A stretch of 64,000 nucleotides of DNA, taken from Pseudooceanicola endophyticus. GTDB lineage: Bacteria > Pseudomonadota > Alphaproteobacteria > Rhodobacterales > Rhodobacteraceae. The stretch lies in NCBI RefSeq assembly GCF_018760365.1, contig NZ_JAHIAB010000006.1:124001-188000 (forward strand), written 5' to 3'. The notes beneath the pieces are model-generated. The model saw only the letters and a list, made by a program, of their open reading frames with translations. It did no database searches and was not told the DNA's origin. Below are positions 40,378 to 49,177 of the stretch, piece after piece; within the stretch, counting starts at the first letter, position 1, and every line of letters starts with the position of its first letter. The position numbers were made by a program, and so were the translations under genes.

Positions 40378-42267
40378 TCAGCGTTCCGTCAGCTTCAGTT
40401 CGATCCGCCGGTTCTGCGCCCGGGCCTCGGGCGTCTCGCCCTTGGCAATCGGCTGGTACTGACCGAACCCGTTTGCCGAAAGCCGGTCCGGCGGCACCCC
40501 GTACTGGATCATCCGGCGCACGACCGAGAGGGCGCGGGCCTGGGACAGCTCCCAGTTGTCGGCATATTGCCCGTTGCCCGACAGCGGCACGTCATCGGTA
40601 TGACCATCCACACGGATGATCCAGTCCACGTCCGAGGGCATCTCCTGACTGATCTCCATCAAAAGGCCGGAAATCTTGCGGATCTGCTCATCCCCCTCCG
40701 CCGAAAGGACCGCCGAACCTGCCGGGAACAGCACTTCGGAGGAGAAGACGAACCGGTCGCCCACGATGCGCACGCCATCCTGCCCGGCCAGAACCTCGCG
40801 CATGCGGCCAAAGAAGTCAGAGCGGTAGCGGGCCAGCTCTTCCGCCTGCTTCTCGTATTTCTGGGCGGCCTCGGCCATGCGCCGGGCCTCGGCCTCGGCC
40901 TTTTCGCGTTCGCGTTTCTCGACGGCGGCGGCGCGGGCCAGAGCCGCATTCAGGTCCGAGCCCAGCGACTGAAGCTGCACCTGGCTGGCCGCATCGCGCT
41001 GCTTGTAATCATCCAGAAGCGCCTGAAGGCTGCCGAGCTGGGTCCGCAGCGCCGCCACCTGGCTGTTCAGCAGGGCCGTGCGGCGCGCCTGATCCGCAGA
41101 TTGCGCCTTCTGCTCGGCCAGTGCCTTGTTCGCCGCGCTCAGCAGCACCTGGCGTTGCTCGGCCGCGCTCATCTGGTCCCGGGCCGCAGCCTCGGCCTTC
41201 AGCCTGGCGGCCAGCGCTGCCGCCAGTTGCGCCCGGATGTCATCCTGATCCGCGCTTGCGCCCTTGGCGGCCTGAAGCTGCGTCTGCAAGCCGGCGATCT
41301 GGGCCTGAAGATCCGCCACCCGGGTCTGGGCATCGGCCTGATCCGCCACCTGCGCCTCGGCCTTCTGCTGCGCCAGCACCGCGGCGGCCAGCTTTGCATC
41401 CAGATCCTGCTTGGCGGTCTGGGCAGCGGCCAGAAGCGTCAGCGTCTCTTCGGCCTTCTGGCGCTCCTGCTCCAGCGTCAGGGTCATCGCCGTCAGCGCA
41501 TCCTGAGAGGATTGCAGCTTGTCGCGCAGTGCCTTGGCGGCGGCAGCCTCGGCCAGCTGGGCCTTCTGCGCCTCCGAGAGCTGCTGCGTCAGATCCCCGA
41601 CCTGCCCCTGCAGCGCCGCCGACTGGCTGCCGGCGTCGGCATTCTTCGCCTTCAGGTCGTCGATCAGCGCCTGCAGCGCCTCGCGCCGGGCCGCCGCCAG
41701 CCGCGCGGCTTCGGCCTGGGCATCGACCTCGCTGCGCGCCTGGGCAAGCGAGGCCTCCAGCGCCGCCTGGGCATCGGCCTGTTTCGCCTGCGCGGCCTTC
41801 AGGTCCGCGACCTGCCCCCGCGCCGCATCGCGGGCGCCGATCAGCGCCGCCACCTGGGCCTCGAAATCGGTGATCTTGCCCTGAGCGGTCTTCAGCGCCG
41901 CCTGGGTCGCATCGCGCTGCTGCGTCAGCGTGGCGATCAGCGCCGATTGCTGGTCAAGCTGCCCCTGCCGGTCCGACAGGGTGGCGTTCAGCGTCCCCAG
42001 CTCTCCCTTCAGCTTCGCGTTCTGATCCTGCGCCAGACCCAGGGCGGAACTCAGCTGCGAGACCTGTGAAGACAGCGAATCCAGCTCGCTCTCCTGTCCG
42101 GAGATGGTCTTTTCCTGGCCGTTGATCGTGTCCTGCAGCACGAACTGCACCACCATGAAGATGGTCAGCACGAACATCAGCACCATCAGCAGGCCCGTCA
42201 TCGCATCGACGAATCCCGGCCAGATATTGGCCTGCAACCGGGCGCCGGATCTGCGGGAAAGGCCCAT
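40378..42267 (-). CDS. MotB/OmpA-like stator protein with long coiled coil
   Basis: 629 aa. One N-terminal membrane helix (about 14-45) contains Asp21 in WPGFVDAMTGLLMVLMF, at the place of the proton-binding Asp of MotB, ExbD and ZorB. Residues about 50-470 are an almost unbroken Ala/Gln/Glu/Lys coiled coil. The C-terminal OmpA-like peptidoglycan-binding domain (about 500-629) shows VLFPAGSAVLSAEGDEQI, VDGHTDDVPLS, NWELSQARALSVVR and RRIELKL. It follows the MotA-like gene by 3 bp. The pair should form a proton-driven 5:2 motor anchored to the wall; the task is unknown. An IS graveyard lies just downstream. Confidence 0.88.
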   Translation of the reverse strand: MGLSRRSGARLQANIWPGFVDAMTGLLMVLMFVLTIFMVVQFVLQDTINGQEKTISGQESELDSLSSQVSQLSSALGLAQDQNAKLKGELGTLNATLSDRQGQLDQQSALIATLTQQRDATQAALKTAQGKITDFEAQVAALIGARDAARGQVADLKAAQAKQADAQAALEASLAQARSEVDAQAEAARLAAARREALQALIDDLKAKNADAGSQSAALQGQVGDLTQQLSEAQKAQLAEAAAAKALRDKLQSSQDALTAMTLTLEQERQKAEETLTLLAAAQTAKQDLDAKLAAAVLAQQKAEAQVADQADAQTRVADLQAQIAGLQTQLQAAKGASADQDDIRAQLAAALAARLKAEAAARDQMSAAEQRQVLLSAANKALAEQKAQSADQARRTALLNSQVAALRTQLGSLQALLDDYKQRDAASQVQLQSLGSDLNAALARAAAVEKREREKAEAEARRMAEAAQKYEKQAEELARYRSDFFGRMREVLAGQDGVRIVGDRFVFSSEVLFPAGSAVLSAEGDEQIRKISGLLMEISQEMPSDVDWIIRVDGHTDDVPLSGNGQYADNWELSQARALSVVRRMIQYGVPPDRLSANGFGQYQPIAKGETPEARAQNRRIELKLTER

Positions 42268-42270
42268 GGC

Positions 42271-43461
42271 TCAGCCCTTGCGCTCGGGGGCGCGCAGCGG
42301 CGGCAGTGCCGAGGCATGGGAGATCGCGCGGGTCATCGCGGCGATCTCTCCGCGCAGTTCGGCCATGGTCTCGTGACGACCGGCGGAAATCTCCTCGAGG
42401 ATGCGCACCAGCTGCACGTCCATGGAGCGCAGGCGCATCCGGCTCTCGGCATCGAAACCATCCGTTTCTTCCGCCCCCATCCGCGCCAGCAACGCCTCCT
42501 GCCCCGAAGCGATCCGGTTCAGCGCATCGGCAATCGGGCTGGTCACGGCGTTCTGCGCCGCCATCCGGTCGGTCAGCCGCTCGATCATGTCCACGAGGCT
42601 CGAGAGCTTGGCATCGACCTCGGAACGCCCCTCCTCGGCGCGGGCAAAGAGCATCTGCATCTCTTCCATCCGGTCGCCCAGCGTATCCAGCACCGCCACC
42701 AGCGCCGAGCTTTCCGAGGCACCATCCCCCTCGGCAAAGCCCAGCCGCGTGATGGTCGAAAGCCATTCCTCAAGCTCGCGGTAGAAACGGTTCTGGCCGT
42801 GCCCGGCGAACAGCTCCAGCAGGCCCACCACCAGCGACCCCGCCAGCCCCAGCAGCGAAGAGGCGAAGGCCACGCCCATGCCCGACAGCTGGCCCTGAAG
42901 GCCGCTCATCAGCCGGGCGAAAATCTGGGTCCCGGTCTCGCCGTCCTGCGGCGCCAGCGAACGGATCGTATCGACCAGCGCGGGCACCGTGGTCGCGAGG
43001 CCATAGAAGGTGCCCAGCAGCCCCAGGAAGATCAGCAGAGAGGTGATGTAGCGCGTGATCTCGCGCGCCTCGTCGATCCGGGTCGCGACGGATTCCAGGA
43101 TCGAGGTCGCCGAGCCGGAAGAGATCTGCCGCCGCCGCGCCTTGCCGCCCAGCAGCGTTGCCAGCGGCATCAGCAGGCGCGGGGCGCGGTTGGAATCGTC
43201 GCGCAGGCCGCCCACGAAACCCTCGATCCAGCGCACCGAGGCGATCAGCTGACCGACCTGCCAGAAGCACGACAGCACCCCCACCACGAAGACGCAGCCG
43301 ATGAAGCCGTTCAGATAGGGGTTCGCCAGGAACACCGGCATCACCACCGGCGCGGCCATCACCGCCCCCAGCCCCGAGAGGGCCAGCACGATCAGCATCA
43401 GCATGATCTGCCGGATCGGCTGAGAGAATTGCGGCGCGGCGGTCTGCCCCGTCTGGTCCAT
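42271..43461 (-). CDS. MotA/TolQ/ExbB-family proton channel protein
   Basis: 396 aa. Hydrophobic helices at about 17-42 and 48-72, then TM3 ITRYITSLLIFLGLLGTFYGLATTVPALV and TM4 GMGVAFASSLLGLAGSLVVGLLELFA, the two helices that line the proton path in MotA/TolQ/ExbB. The segment between them (GETGTQIFARLMSGLQGQLSGM) is the family's cytoplasmic turn. A C-terminal cytoplasmic tail of about 150 residues is predicted to be helical and coiled. Upstream partner of the MotB/OmpA-like protein, same strand. Confidence 0.87.
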   Translation of the reverse strand: MDQTGQTAAPQFSQPIRQIMLMLIVLALSGLGAVMAAPVVMPVFLANPYLNGFIGCVFVVGVLSCFWQVGQLIASVRWIEGFVGGLRDDSNRAPRLLMPLATLLGGKARRRQISSGSATSILESVATRIDEAREITRYITSLLIFLGLLGTFYGLATTVPALVDTIRSLAPQDGETGTQIFARLMSGLQGQLSGMGVAFASSLLGLAGSLVVGLLELFAGHGQNRFYRELEEWLSTITRLGFAEGDGASESSALVAVLDTLGDRMEEMQMLFARAEEGRSEVDAKLSSLVDMIERLTDRMAAQNAVTSPIADALNRIASGQEALLARMGAEETDGFDAESRMRLRSMDVQLVRILEEISAGRHETMAELRGEIAAMTRAISHASALPPLRAPERKG

Positions 43462-43535
43462 GCGGAAGGGTCCCGAGATTGGTTAAGATGAAGATCCGCC
43501 CCGACCCTAGAAGCCGCCCCGCCCCGAGAAAAGGC

Positions 43536-44066
43536 TTATCCTTGAAGCTGGCGCACCCTTTCCGCCAACCATGTCAAATCCGCATCGGCCAGACCGATCT
43601 CTTCAAGATGTCGTGCGGTGTTCCACAGATATTCGGAATTCGGCCCCATGCCGCCATGGGCATGGGCGATCACCTGGGCCTGTTCCTCCAGCGGCAGGCC
43701 GCCGCAATATTGCCGGTGGCCGGGGTTGATCACATAGGTCAGCGCCTCGACCTGGCGGCCATCGGTCAGATCGACCGGCAGAGACTTTTCCAGATAGGCC
43801 GAGGAGACCAGCTCGCGTTCACGCAGGTAGGCAAGGACGTGGTCCTCCTCTCCAGGCGCGACGCGCAGCGCCAGCCCCGTGCAGCCCGCCCCCTCGGCCG
43901 GGTCCAGCGCCAGCACCAGCCCCGGTTCCTCCTCCGAGCCGCGGTGGTGGATCGAGGTCATGCAGAAGGAGCGCGCATAGCCCGACAGCCGTGCCACGAC
44001 CCGTTCCGCCGGGTCGAACCCGGGTTTCCAAAGCAGCGATCCGTAGCCGAAGACCCACATGTCCAT
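43536..44066 (-). CDS. Gamma-glutamylcyclotransferase (ChaC-like)
   Basis: 176 aa. MWVFGYGSLLWKPGF carries the YGSL substrate loop; GLALRV, YLREREL and SAYLEKSLPVDL follow the ChaC fold, with the catalytic Glu in the YLEKS/LRERE region. ChaC enzymes release 5-oxoproline from glutathione. Two possible ATGs (MDMW); the first fits AAAGGACC. It lies 74 bp upstream of the motor pair on the same strand and may share a transcript. Confidence 0.88.
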   Translation of the reverse strand: MDMWVFGYGSLLWKPGFDPAERVVARLSGYARSFCMTSIHHRGSEEEPGLVLALDPAEGAGCTGLALRVAPGEEDHVLAYLRERELVSSAYLEKSLPVDLTDGRQVEALTYVINPGHRQYCGGLPLEEQAQVIAHAHGGMGPNSEYLWNTARHLEEIGLADADLTWLAERVRQLQG

Positions 44067-44129
44067 CTCTGGTCCTTTCTGTCTGACCCCCTATAAACAC
44101 TCTCTGACGGCCGTCGAAAAGGGGAGCCC

Positions 44130-45137
44130 ATGAAACGTTTCGCCTACGGGATCTTCGCCCTTGTCCTGGTGCTGGCCATCGGCTGGGCCGGGTTCTGGTT
44201 CTGGGGGGCCCATGCCCTGCGCCAGGGCCTGGAAGGCTGGTTCGCCGAGCGCCGCGCCGCCGGCTGGCAGGCCGAATACAGCGCCTTTTCCGTGCAGGGC
44301 TTCCCGAACCGCTTCGATGCGGACTGGAAGGACCTCTCGCTGGCCGATCCCAGGTCCCGCCTGGCGGTGCAGCTGCCCGAGTTCGGACTCTACACCCTGT
44401 CCTACACGCCCCATCACCTGATCGCGGTCGCCCCGTCCGAAATCCAGATCGCCACCCCCTGGGTCAGCTTCCCGCTGGAGGACGACGATCTGCGCGCCTC
44501 GCTCCGCCTGCATCCCGGTCGCGCGCTGGAGCTGGAGCGGGTGCAGATGGCCGGCAAGAACCTGTTCCTCGGCGGCCAGGTGGCGATGTCGGTCGCGGAT
44601 CTCAGCCTCGCGATGGCGCAGGATGCCGCGACACCGGCGCGCTACCGCCTGGGGCTGGAGGCCACGGGCGTCACCCCCCCGGCCCGCATCCTCAACCGGC
44701 TGGGCGCCGCCACCGCCCTGCCCGAAACCCTGGACGAAGTGAAGCTCGATGCCGAGGTCACCTTCACCCGGCCCTGGGACCGCCAGGCGCTGAACGCCAC
44801 CCGCCCGCAACCCCGTCACATCGACCTCGCTGCGGCGCGGATCCACTGGGGCGCCCTGCTGCTGCAGGCCAGCGGCACGCTCGATGTCGACGCCCAGGGC
44901 CGCCCGGACGGAGAGCTGGATCTGAAGGCGGAAAACTGGCGCCAGATGCTCACGCTCGCCACCAAGGCCCATGCGCTCGACCCGAAGGCCGCGAAGCAGA
45001 TCGAGGGCGTTCTGGGCTTCATGGCCGGGCTCGGCGGTGATCGGGACAGGCTGGAGGCGAAGATCACCTTCCGCCAGGGCGTGGCCTGGCTGGGCATCCT
45101 GCCCCTCGGTCCCGTCCCGCCCCTGCGGCTGCGCTAG
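44130..45137 (+). CDS. DUF2125 family protein, membrane-anchored
   Basis: 335 aa. N-terminal anchor MKRFAYGIFALVLVLAIGWAGFWFWGAHALRQGLEGWFAERRAAGW, with the W-F-A-x-R-R-A-A-G-W motif typical of DUF2125. The rest is a beta-rich periplasmic domain (GFPNRFDADWKDLSLADP; WQAEYSAFSVQG) like AsmA-type lipid-associated repeats. Function unknown. Divergent from chaC with a short promoter. Confidence 0.85.
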   Translation: MKRFAYGIFALVLVLAIGWAGFWFWGAHALRQGLEGWFAERRAAGWQAEYSAFSVQGFPNRFDADWKDLSLADPRSRLAVQLPEFGLYTLSYTPHHLIAVAPSEIQIATPWVSFPLEDDDLRASLRLHPGRALELERVQMAGKNLFLGGQVAMSVADLSLAMAQDAATPARYRLGLEATGVTPPARILNRLGAATALPETLDEVKLDAEVTFTRPWDRQALNATRPQPRHIDLAAARIHWGALLLQASGTLDVDAQGRPDGELDLKAENWRQMLTLATKAHALDPKAAKQIEGVLGFMAGLGGDRDRLEAKITFRQGVAWLGILPLGPVPPLRLR

Positions 45138-45222
45138 GGCATATTTGGGGAAAGATGAAACCGCAGGGCGCGCCCCGGCTCTTTCATCTGGCCGGAAATA
45201 TCCCCGCCGGAGGCCTCCGGTT
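45138..45222. repeat. Inverted pair of dispersed repeats (copies 9 and 10)
   Basis: The plus core ATATTTGGGGAAAGATGAAAC (45141-45161) starts 4 nt after the DUF2125 stop. The minus core (45181-45201, ATATTTCCGGCCAGATGAAAG on that strand) lies downstream of tyrC, with a CCGCCGGAGGCCTCCGG stem. Each is sense to the gene it follows. Confidence 0.75.
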
Positions 45223-45250
45223 TTCCAGCGGGAAACCGGACCACGGCACC

Positions 45251-46174
45251 TTACTTCCGGGCCGCGCCCCCACGCCCGAAGTCGGGCGCATCTGTGTCCT
45301 GCCCGGCTTCGATGATTCCGCGGCGGATGGCACGGGTGCGGGTGAAATAGGCATGCAGGTGCTCGCCGTCGCCCTGCCTGATCGCCCGCTGCAGCGCGAA
45401 AAGCTCTTCGGTGAAGCGCCCGAGGATCTCCAGCGTGGCCTCCTTGTTCGACAGGAAGACATCGCGCCACATCGTCGGATCCGAAGCCGCGATCCGGGTG
45501 AAGTCCCGGAAACCGGCGGCGGAATACTTGATCACCTCGCTGTCGGTGACCCGGCGCAGATCATCGGCGACCCCCACCATCGTATAGGCAATGAGGTGCG
45601 GCGTATGCGAGGTGACGGCCAGCACCAGATCGTGGTGCTGGGCATCCATCTCGTCGACATTGGCGCCCAGGCTTTCCCAGAAGGCGCGCAGGGCGGCGGT
45701 GCTTTCGGGGCGGGTGCCCTGCGTTGGCACGATCAGGCACCAGCGGTTGTCGAAAAGCCCCGCGAACCCCGCCTCGGGGCCGGAATGCTCGGTCCCCGCC
45801 AGCGGGTGGGCGGGGATGAAATCGACGCCTGCGGGCACGAAGGGCGTCACCGCCTCGATGACCGAGCCCTTGACCGAACCGACATCCGACAGGATCGCAC
45901 CGGGCTTCAGATACGGGCAAACCGCCTCGGCCACGCGGCCCATGGCGCCCACCGGCACGCAGAGGATCACCAGATCGGCTTCGGCCACCGCATCGGCGGG
46001 GGTGTCGCAGACCTGATCGCACAGGCCGATGCGGCGCGCGGTCTCGCGCACCTCGGGAGAGATGTCGTAGCCCGTAATCCGCGTCTGCCCGGCCCGCTTT
46101 GCGGACCAGGCGATCGAGGAGGCGATCAGCCCGAGACCGATCAGGGCCACCGTGCCGACCGGGCGTAGGCTCAC
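45251..46174 (-). CDS. tyrC: Prephenate/arogenate dehydrogenase
   Basis: 307 aa. The NAD(P)-binding start is [21 protein letters not shown] (GxGxxx variant). [29 protein letters not shown] and SHTPHLIAY are the TyrA-family active-site motifs, including the catalytic His. Makes tyrosine precursors. Start GTG at 46174, whose GTGA overlaps the hisC stop by 4 nt, so translation is coupled. Confidence 0.92.
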   Translation of the reverse strand: MSLRPVGTVALIGLGLIASSIAWSAKRAGQTRITGYDISPEVRETARRIGLCDQVCDTPADAVAEADLVILCVPVGAMGRVAEAVCPYLKPGAILSDVGSVKGSVIEAVTPFVPAGVDFIPAHPLAGTEHSGPEAGFAGLFDNRWCLIVPTQGTRPESTAALRAFWESLGANVDEMDAQHHDLVLAVTSHTPHLIAYTMVGVADDLRRVTDSEVIKYSAAGFRDFTRIAASDPTMWRDVFLSNKEATLEILGRFTEELFALQRAIRQGDGEHLHAYFTRTRAIRRGIIEAGQDTDAPDFGRGGAARK

Positions 46175-47262
46175 GCCGGCACCCCGGCCTTGAACTGGCC
46201 GATGGCATGGGCCACGCGGCGGCAGGAGGGCTCGTCCCCGATGGTGATGCGCAGGCAATGGGGCAGGTTGTAGCCCGCCACCTGCCGCACGATCAGCCCG
46301 CGGGCCTTCAGGAAGGCATCGCAGGCCGCGGCCTCATCGGCATCGGCGAAGCGGGCCAGGATGAAATTGGCGCAGGAGGTGTCCGAGGGCACGCCATGTT
46401 CGGCCAGCGCCTCGGCCAGCCAGGCGCGCAGGCGGCTGTTCTCGGAGCGCGAGCGTTCCACGTGGGCCGTATCGTTGACCGCCGCCACCGCCGCCGCGAT
46501 CTGCGCGGTCGACAGGTTGAAGGGCTGGCGGATCCGGTTCAGCACGTCGATGACCTCCTGGGTGCCATAGCCCCAGCCGATCCGCAGCCCGCCAAGGCCG
46601 TAGATCTTCGAGAAGGTCCGGGTCATGAAGACATTGTCGCGGGCCTCGACATGGGCCGCGCCGCCATCGAAGCCCTCGACATATTCGGCATAGGCCCCGT
46701 CGAGCACCAGCAGGGCGCCCTCGGGCAGGCCGGCGGCGAGGCGCGCGACCTCGTTGCCGCCGATCATCGTGCCGGTCGGGTTGTTCGGATTGGCGATGAA
46801 GACCAGCCGGGTCCTCGGCGTGCAGGCCGCCAGGATCGCCTCGACATCGGTGACGCGCTCGCGTTCCTTGACCTCGACCGGCGTGGCGCCGACCGCATGG
46901 GCCAGGATCTTGTACATGGCAAAGCCATGCTCGGTGAAGACGACCTCGTCGCCGGGGCCGGCATAGGCCTGGGCCAGCATCTGCAGCACCTCGTCCGAGC
47001 CGACGCCGCAGATGATGCGGTTCGGGTCCAGCCCGTGGCGCGCGCCGATGGCCGCGCGCAGCTCGGCGTGGTCGGTGTTCGGGTAGCGATGGAGATCATG
47101 GGACGCCCGGCGGAACGCTTCCTTGGCGGCATCGCCGGCGCCATAGGGGTTCTCGTTCGACGACAGCTTGACGACGTCGGACACGCCTTCGACCTTGGAA
47201 GCCCCACCCTGGTAGAGCGCGATTTCCATGATTCCGGGCTGCGGGGTAATGGATTGTGACAT
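46171..47262 (-). CDS. hisC: Histidinol-phosphate aminotransferase
   Basis: 363 aa class I/II PLP enzyme. [12 protein letters not shown] at the N-terminus, [20 protein letters not shown], and the PLP lysine in [18 protein letters not shown]. In many Alphaproteobacteria this enzyme (HisC2/HisH type) also transaminates aromatic amino acids, which agrees with its coupling to tyrC here. Confidence 0.93.
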   Translation of the reverse strand: MSQSITPQPGIMEIALYQGGASKVEGVSDVVKLSSNENPYGAGDAAKEAFRRASHDLHRYPNTDHAELRAAIGARHGLDPNRIICGVGSDEVLQMLAQAYAGPGDEVVFTEHGFAMYKILAHAVGATPVEVKERERVTDVEAILAACTPRTRLVFIANPNNPTGTMIGGNEVARLAAGLPEGALLVLDGAYAEYVEGFDGGAAHVEARDNVFMTRTFSKIYGLGGLRIGWGYGTQEVIDVLNRIRQPFNLSTAQIAAAVAAVNDTAHVERSRSENSRLRAWLAEALAEHGVPSDTSCANFILARFADADEAAACDAFLKARGLIVRQVAGYNLPHCLRITIGDEPSCRRVAHAIGQFKAGVPA

Positions 47263-47458
47263 GATCTCACCTCTGCAACACGCGACCTTCTAGCCCCCGG
47301 GGCAGGGCATGGAAAGGCGTAGTTGCGCAAGTTTCCCGGCTATCCCGCCCGGCGGGGTCCACAGGCCACACTTTCGCCCCGCCCTGCCCTGCAAAGACAG
47401 GATCACGCGCTGCAACAGCCTGAAACGGAACGTCATGGCCGGCCAGGGCGCCAAAAGC

Positions 47459-47488
47459 AAAAAGGGCCACCCCGAGGGGCGGCCCTTT
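47459..47488 (-). terminator. Intrinsic terminator of rpsD
   Basis: AAAGGGCC/GGCCCTTT plus CCCC/GGGG with one mismatch and a short loop; a T run follows on the minus strand. 21 bp after the stop. Confidence 0.85.
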
Positions 47489-47509
47489 CGATCCGGATCG
47501 GCGCAGAGA

Positions 47510-48130
47510 TCAGTTCTGCGCGTAGAATTCGATCACCAGGTGGGGTTCCATCTGGACGGCGTAGGGAACGTCCGACAGGCCCGGGGTGCGCACGAAGGTC
47601 GCGGTCATCTTCGAGTGGTCGACTTCCAGGTAATCGGGAACGTCGCGCTCGGTCAGCTGGACAGCTTCCAGGAGGACAACCATCTGCTTGGACTTTTCGC
47701 GGACCTCGATGACGTCACCTTCCTTCACGCGGTAGGAGGGGATGTTCACGCGCTTGCCGTTCACCAGGACGTGACCGTGGTTCACGAACTGACGGGCTGC
47801 GAAGACGGTCGGCACGAACTTGGCGCGGTAGACGACGGCGTCCAGGCGGCGCTCCAGCAGGCCGATCAGCAGCTCGCCGGTGTCGCCCTTGCGACGCTCG
47901 GCTTCACCGAAGATGCGACGGAACTGCTTCTCGGTCAGGTCGCCGTAGTAGCCTTTCAGCTTCTGCTTGGCGCGCAGCTGCAGACCGAAGTCCGACAGTT
48001 TGCCCTTGCGGCGCTGGCCGTGCTGGCCCGGGCCGTATTCACGACGGTTCACCGGGGACTTGGCGCGGCCCCAGATGTTTTCGCCCATGCGGCGGTCAAT
48101 TTTGTACTTGGCAGACGTGCGTTTGGTCAC
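47510..48130 (-). CDS. rpsD: 30S ribosomal protein S4
   Basis: 206 aa. GTG start ([37 protein letters not shown]); S4 RNA-binding domain at about 95-160 ([40 protein letters not shown]). Stands alone rather than in the alpha operon. GAAGGAG is the ribosome site. A strong promoter and a leader of about 130 nt lie upstream. Confidence 0.97.
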   Translation of the reverse strand: MTKRTSAKYKIDRRMGENIWGRAKSPVNRREYGPGQHGQRRKGKLSDFGLQLRAKQKLKGYYGDLTEKQFRRIFGEAERRKGDTGELLIGLLERRLDAVVYRAKFVPTVFAARQFVNHGHVLVNGKRVNIPSYRVKEGDVIEVREKSKQMVVLLEAVQLTERDVPDYLEVDHSKMTATFVRTPGLSDVPYAVQMEPHLVIEFYAQN

Positions 48131-48272
48131 GGCTGATCTCCTTCAGAATGGTCATGCCCCGGAAGGCACAGTGAAGGGCGTTGTCCTCTCCCCGGACCTC
48201 TCCCTTCCGGGACAGGCTGCCCGGGTTGACAGGCATCCCCTTGCGGGGGCCACCAACACCAGTGAAGCCGCG

Positions 48273-48300
48273 CTTATATAGAGGAAAGGCAGGGAGTCAA
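48273..48300 (-). promoter_or_regulatory. Sigma70-type promoter of rpsD
   Basis: On the minus strand: -35 TTGACT (48300-48295), 16-nt spacer, -10 TATAAG (48278-48273). Both are close to consensus. Transcription would start near 48266, giving a leader of about 135 nt to the GTG at 48130. Confidence 0.75.
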
Positions 48301-48334
48301 TCACCCCGGAACGCGAAAAGCCGGGTTTCTGGCC

Positions 48335-48583
48335 TCAGACCGGAAGCTGGTGTCCCAGCACCCGGAAGCCGGCGCCCTCGCGGCGGATGCGCCAGCGCTG
48401 CGCAGCGATGACCGTGCCCGCCAGGGTGCGATGCGCCGCGACGTGCAGCGTGTCCGGTCCCAGCTGCGCGGGGGCCTGCGCCCCGTCCGCGAAATGCACC
48501 ATCGCCGCGCCGTCCCCCGTCCCGTCGATGCGCCCGCGGGCGCCGGGATAAAGGTGGGTATGGCTGGCGTGCAGAAGGATCAT
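48335..48583 (-). CDS. Hypothetical protein, 82 aa
   Basis: Not recognised. MILLHASHTHLYPGARGRIDGTGDGAAMVHFADGAQAPAQL... appears to be a small soluble beta-rich protein. The ATG follows a modest purine run (GGAGCAGCCCC). It lies upstream of rpsD on the same strand. Moderate coding support only; a competing frame overlaps it. Confidence 0.5.
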   Translation of the reverse strand: MILLHASHTHLYPGARGRIDGTGDGAAMVHFADGAQAPAQLGPDTLHVAAHRTLAGTVIAAQRWRIRREGAGFRVLGHQLPV

Positions 48584-48670
48584 GGGGCTGCTCCGTCCGT
48601 GGGAACAGGATGCCCCGAAGCGGGCCGCGCGGCAAGCACCGCGCAGCCCGGGCCCGCAATCAGATCGGGG

Positions 48671-48856
48671 TCAGATCCGGGCCGAGCCCCCGCGCGGGCC
48701 GGCGACCAGCCACAGGATGAAGCCGATGACCGGCAGGATCAGGATCAGCAGGACCCACAGGATCTTGGCCCCGGCAGAGGTGCCCGAGACGGCAACGTTG
48801 TAGATGGCGTAGATGTCGGCGATCAGGATGATCAGCCCGAGGATACCGAATTCCAT
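48671..48856 (-). CDS. Small PLDc_N-type membrane protein
   Basis: 61 aa: MEFGILGLIILIADIYAIYNVAVSGTSAGAKILWVLLILILPVIGFILWLVAGPRG. Two helices around a polar turn with the W-x-L-x-I-L-x-x-P-x-x-G-x-x-x-W pattern of the phospholipase D N-terminal (PLDc_N) family of small proteins. AAAGGAGC precedes the ATG. Function unknown. Confidence 0.8.
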   Translation of the reverse strand: MEFGILGLIILIADIYAIYNVAVSGTSAGAKILWVLLILILPVIGFILWLVAGPRGGSARI

Positions 48857-48961
48857 GGCGAAGCTCCTTTCGGCGTGTGTCATGGATACAACGCCTTCGG
48901 GGCACCCCGCGGTTCCCCCGCGACAGGCCGGAACCCCCTGCCCGCCCCGGCGTTGGCCCAG

Positions 48962-48991
48962 AACCGCCGACACCCCAACCGCCGACACCCC
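48962..48991. repeat. 15-bp tandem duplication
   Basis: AACCGCCGACACCCC occurs twice in direct tandem, in the gap upstream of the 46-aa membrane peptide gene. Probably slippage; it may alter promoter spacing. Confidence 0.7.
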
Positions 48992-49011
48992 CGCCCCCGG
49001 AGGAGCCGACC

Positions 49012-49152
49012 ATGCGCACCGGATCGACCGTGACCCTTGTCCTTGCCGCCCTGAGCCTTCTGGCCCTGGCGGTCTACGTGCTGGACCTCGGGATCAAGAC
49101 GCCCCCGAAACTGCCGAAGATCCAGCCCATGGGCCTGAGCGTGGGCGACTGA
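49012..49152 (+). CDS. Small single-span membrane peptide, 46 aa
   Basis: MRTGSTVTLVLAALSLLALAVYVLDLGIKTPPKLPKIQPMGLSVGD: one membrane helix (about 7-27), then a short Pro/Lys tail. GGAGGAG with 7-nt spacing supports translation. No family recognised. Confidence 0.6.
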   Translation: MRTGSTVTLVLAALSLLALAVYVLDLGIKTPPKLPKIQPMGLSVGD

Positions 49153-49177
49153 GCGGCGCGAACTGGGGCGCCGCGCC

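Noticed and set aside
40378..43461. Zorya anti-phage system
   Set aside because: Only MotA/MotB-like genes are present. No ZorC, ZorD helicase or ZorE nuclease lies next to them, and the long coiled coil is on the MotB-like side. Kept as an uncharacterised motor.
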